A stretch of 6,158 nt of DNA, from contig DASYAE010000016.1 in the NCBI GenBank assembly GCA_036501535.1, positions 1-6,158 on the forward strand, in the 5' to 3' direction. The number at the start of each line of letters is the position of its first letter. Within the stretch, counting starts at the first letter, position 1. The notes under the pieces are model-generated. The model worked only from the letters and a program-made list of their open reading frames with translations. It made no database searches and was not told where the DNA came from. Below are positions 5,896 through 6,158 of this stretch, piece by piece. The DNA is from DASYAE01 sp036501535 (GTDB lineage: Bacteria > Actinomycetota > Actinomycetes > Streptomycetales > Catenulisporaceae). The position numbers and the translations under genes are program-made.

Positions 5896-6158
5896 CGATG
5901 GTCGGGTATTGCGGCATAAGGCTCCGGCCGGATCGCCTGCCGCCCGCCGTGCCACCGTTTCGGCAGGTGGGCGCCCAATCGGCACCATTCGCTACAGATC
6001 CGACCACGGCCGCCCGTCCGCCACCCGGCCGGCCCACCTCTCCAAGCCCGACACCCATCGTCCGAACGCCATCTGCAGGCTACCGCCCCCGGCCTCGTGC
6101 GGCTGCCCGACCGCGACATTCCCGCATATTGAATTCGGCTCGGAGCCCCCGAATGCTG

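Larger units (their letters stand above)
5435..6158. other. 724-bp upstream region of cdgA without a recognisable gene
   Basis: No credible gene was found on either strand. The longest frame (5550-6119, minus) is a low-complexity Arg/Pro/Gly-rich translation without domain features. Contents are a G-quadruplex purine tract (5667-5701), weak promoter-like elements on the minus strand (TATACC at 5460-5465; TATGAT at 5890-5895) and an ATTCGG/CCGAAT inverted repeat close to the window edge (6133-6154). I looked for a BldD-type palindrome and saw no good match. Confidence 0.6.

Noticed and set aside
5550..6119. 189-codon minus-strand open frame upstream of cdgA
   Set aside because: Low-complexity Arg/Pro/Gly composition and passage through the purine tract; no homology recognised.

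Overview
The base composition is very GC-rich and the genes read as typical high-GC actinobacterial DNA. A near-canonical SsgB, a protein confined to morphologically complex actinobacteria, points to a mycelial, sporulating organism such as a member of Streptomycetales or Catenulisporales. The exact genus cannot be set from this window.

Layout, left to right. Positions 1-117 (+) hold the C-terminal end of a trypsin-like (S1) serine protease. It converges on ssgB (223-636, -), and a perfect 13-bp hairpin (171-200) lies between the two stop codons. A gap of about 1.07 kb (637-1705) follows with no convincing gene. It holds a possible insertion-sequence-like end, a G-quadruplex motif, a strong 18-bp hairpin and the nested terminator of the next gene. 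The PLP enzyme glutamate decarboxylase (gad, 1706-3175, -) follows. After a 165-bp spacer with an operator-like inverted repeat comes a PAS-GGDEF-EAL cyclic-di-GMP enzyme resembling Streptomyces CdgA (3341-5434, -). The last 724 bases (5435-6158) are upstream of that gene and appear non-coding, with a G-quadruplex-forming purine tract.

The three complete genes lie on the minus strand, but their spacings (165 bp and about 1.07 kb) and the hairpins between them suggest separate transcription units rather than one operon. Functionally, c-di-GMP turnover (cdgA) and septum placement (ssgB) both belong to the developmental programme of sporulating actinobacteria. Glutamate decarboxylase is a metabolic or acid-stress enzyme with no obvious mechanistic link to them.

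I did not find a clear new biological system. The best leads are modest: a diguanylate cyclase domain that lacks the product-inhibition site while both catalytic domains look intact, an operator-like dyad in front of gad, and structured DNA in the two large gene-free stretches.
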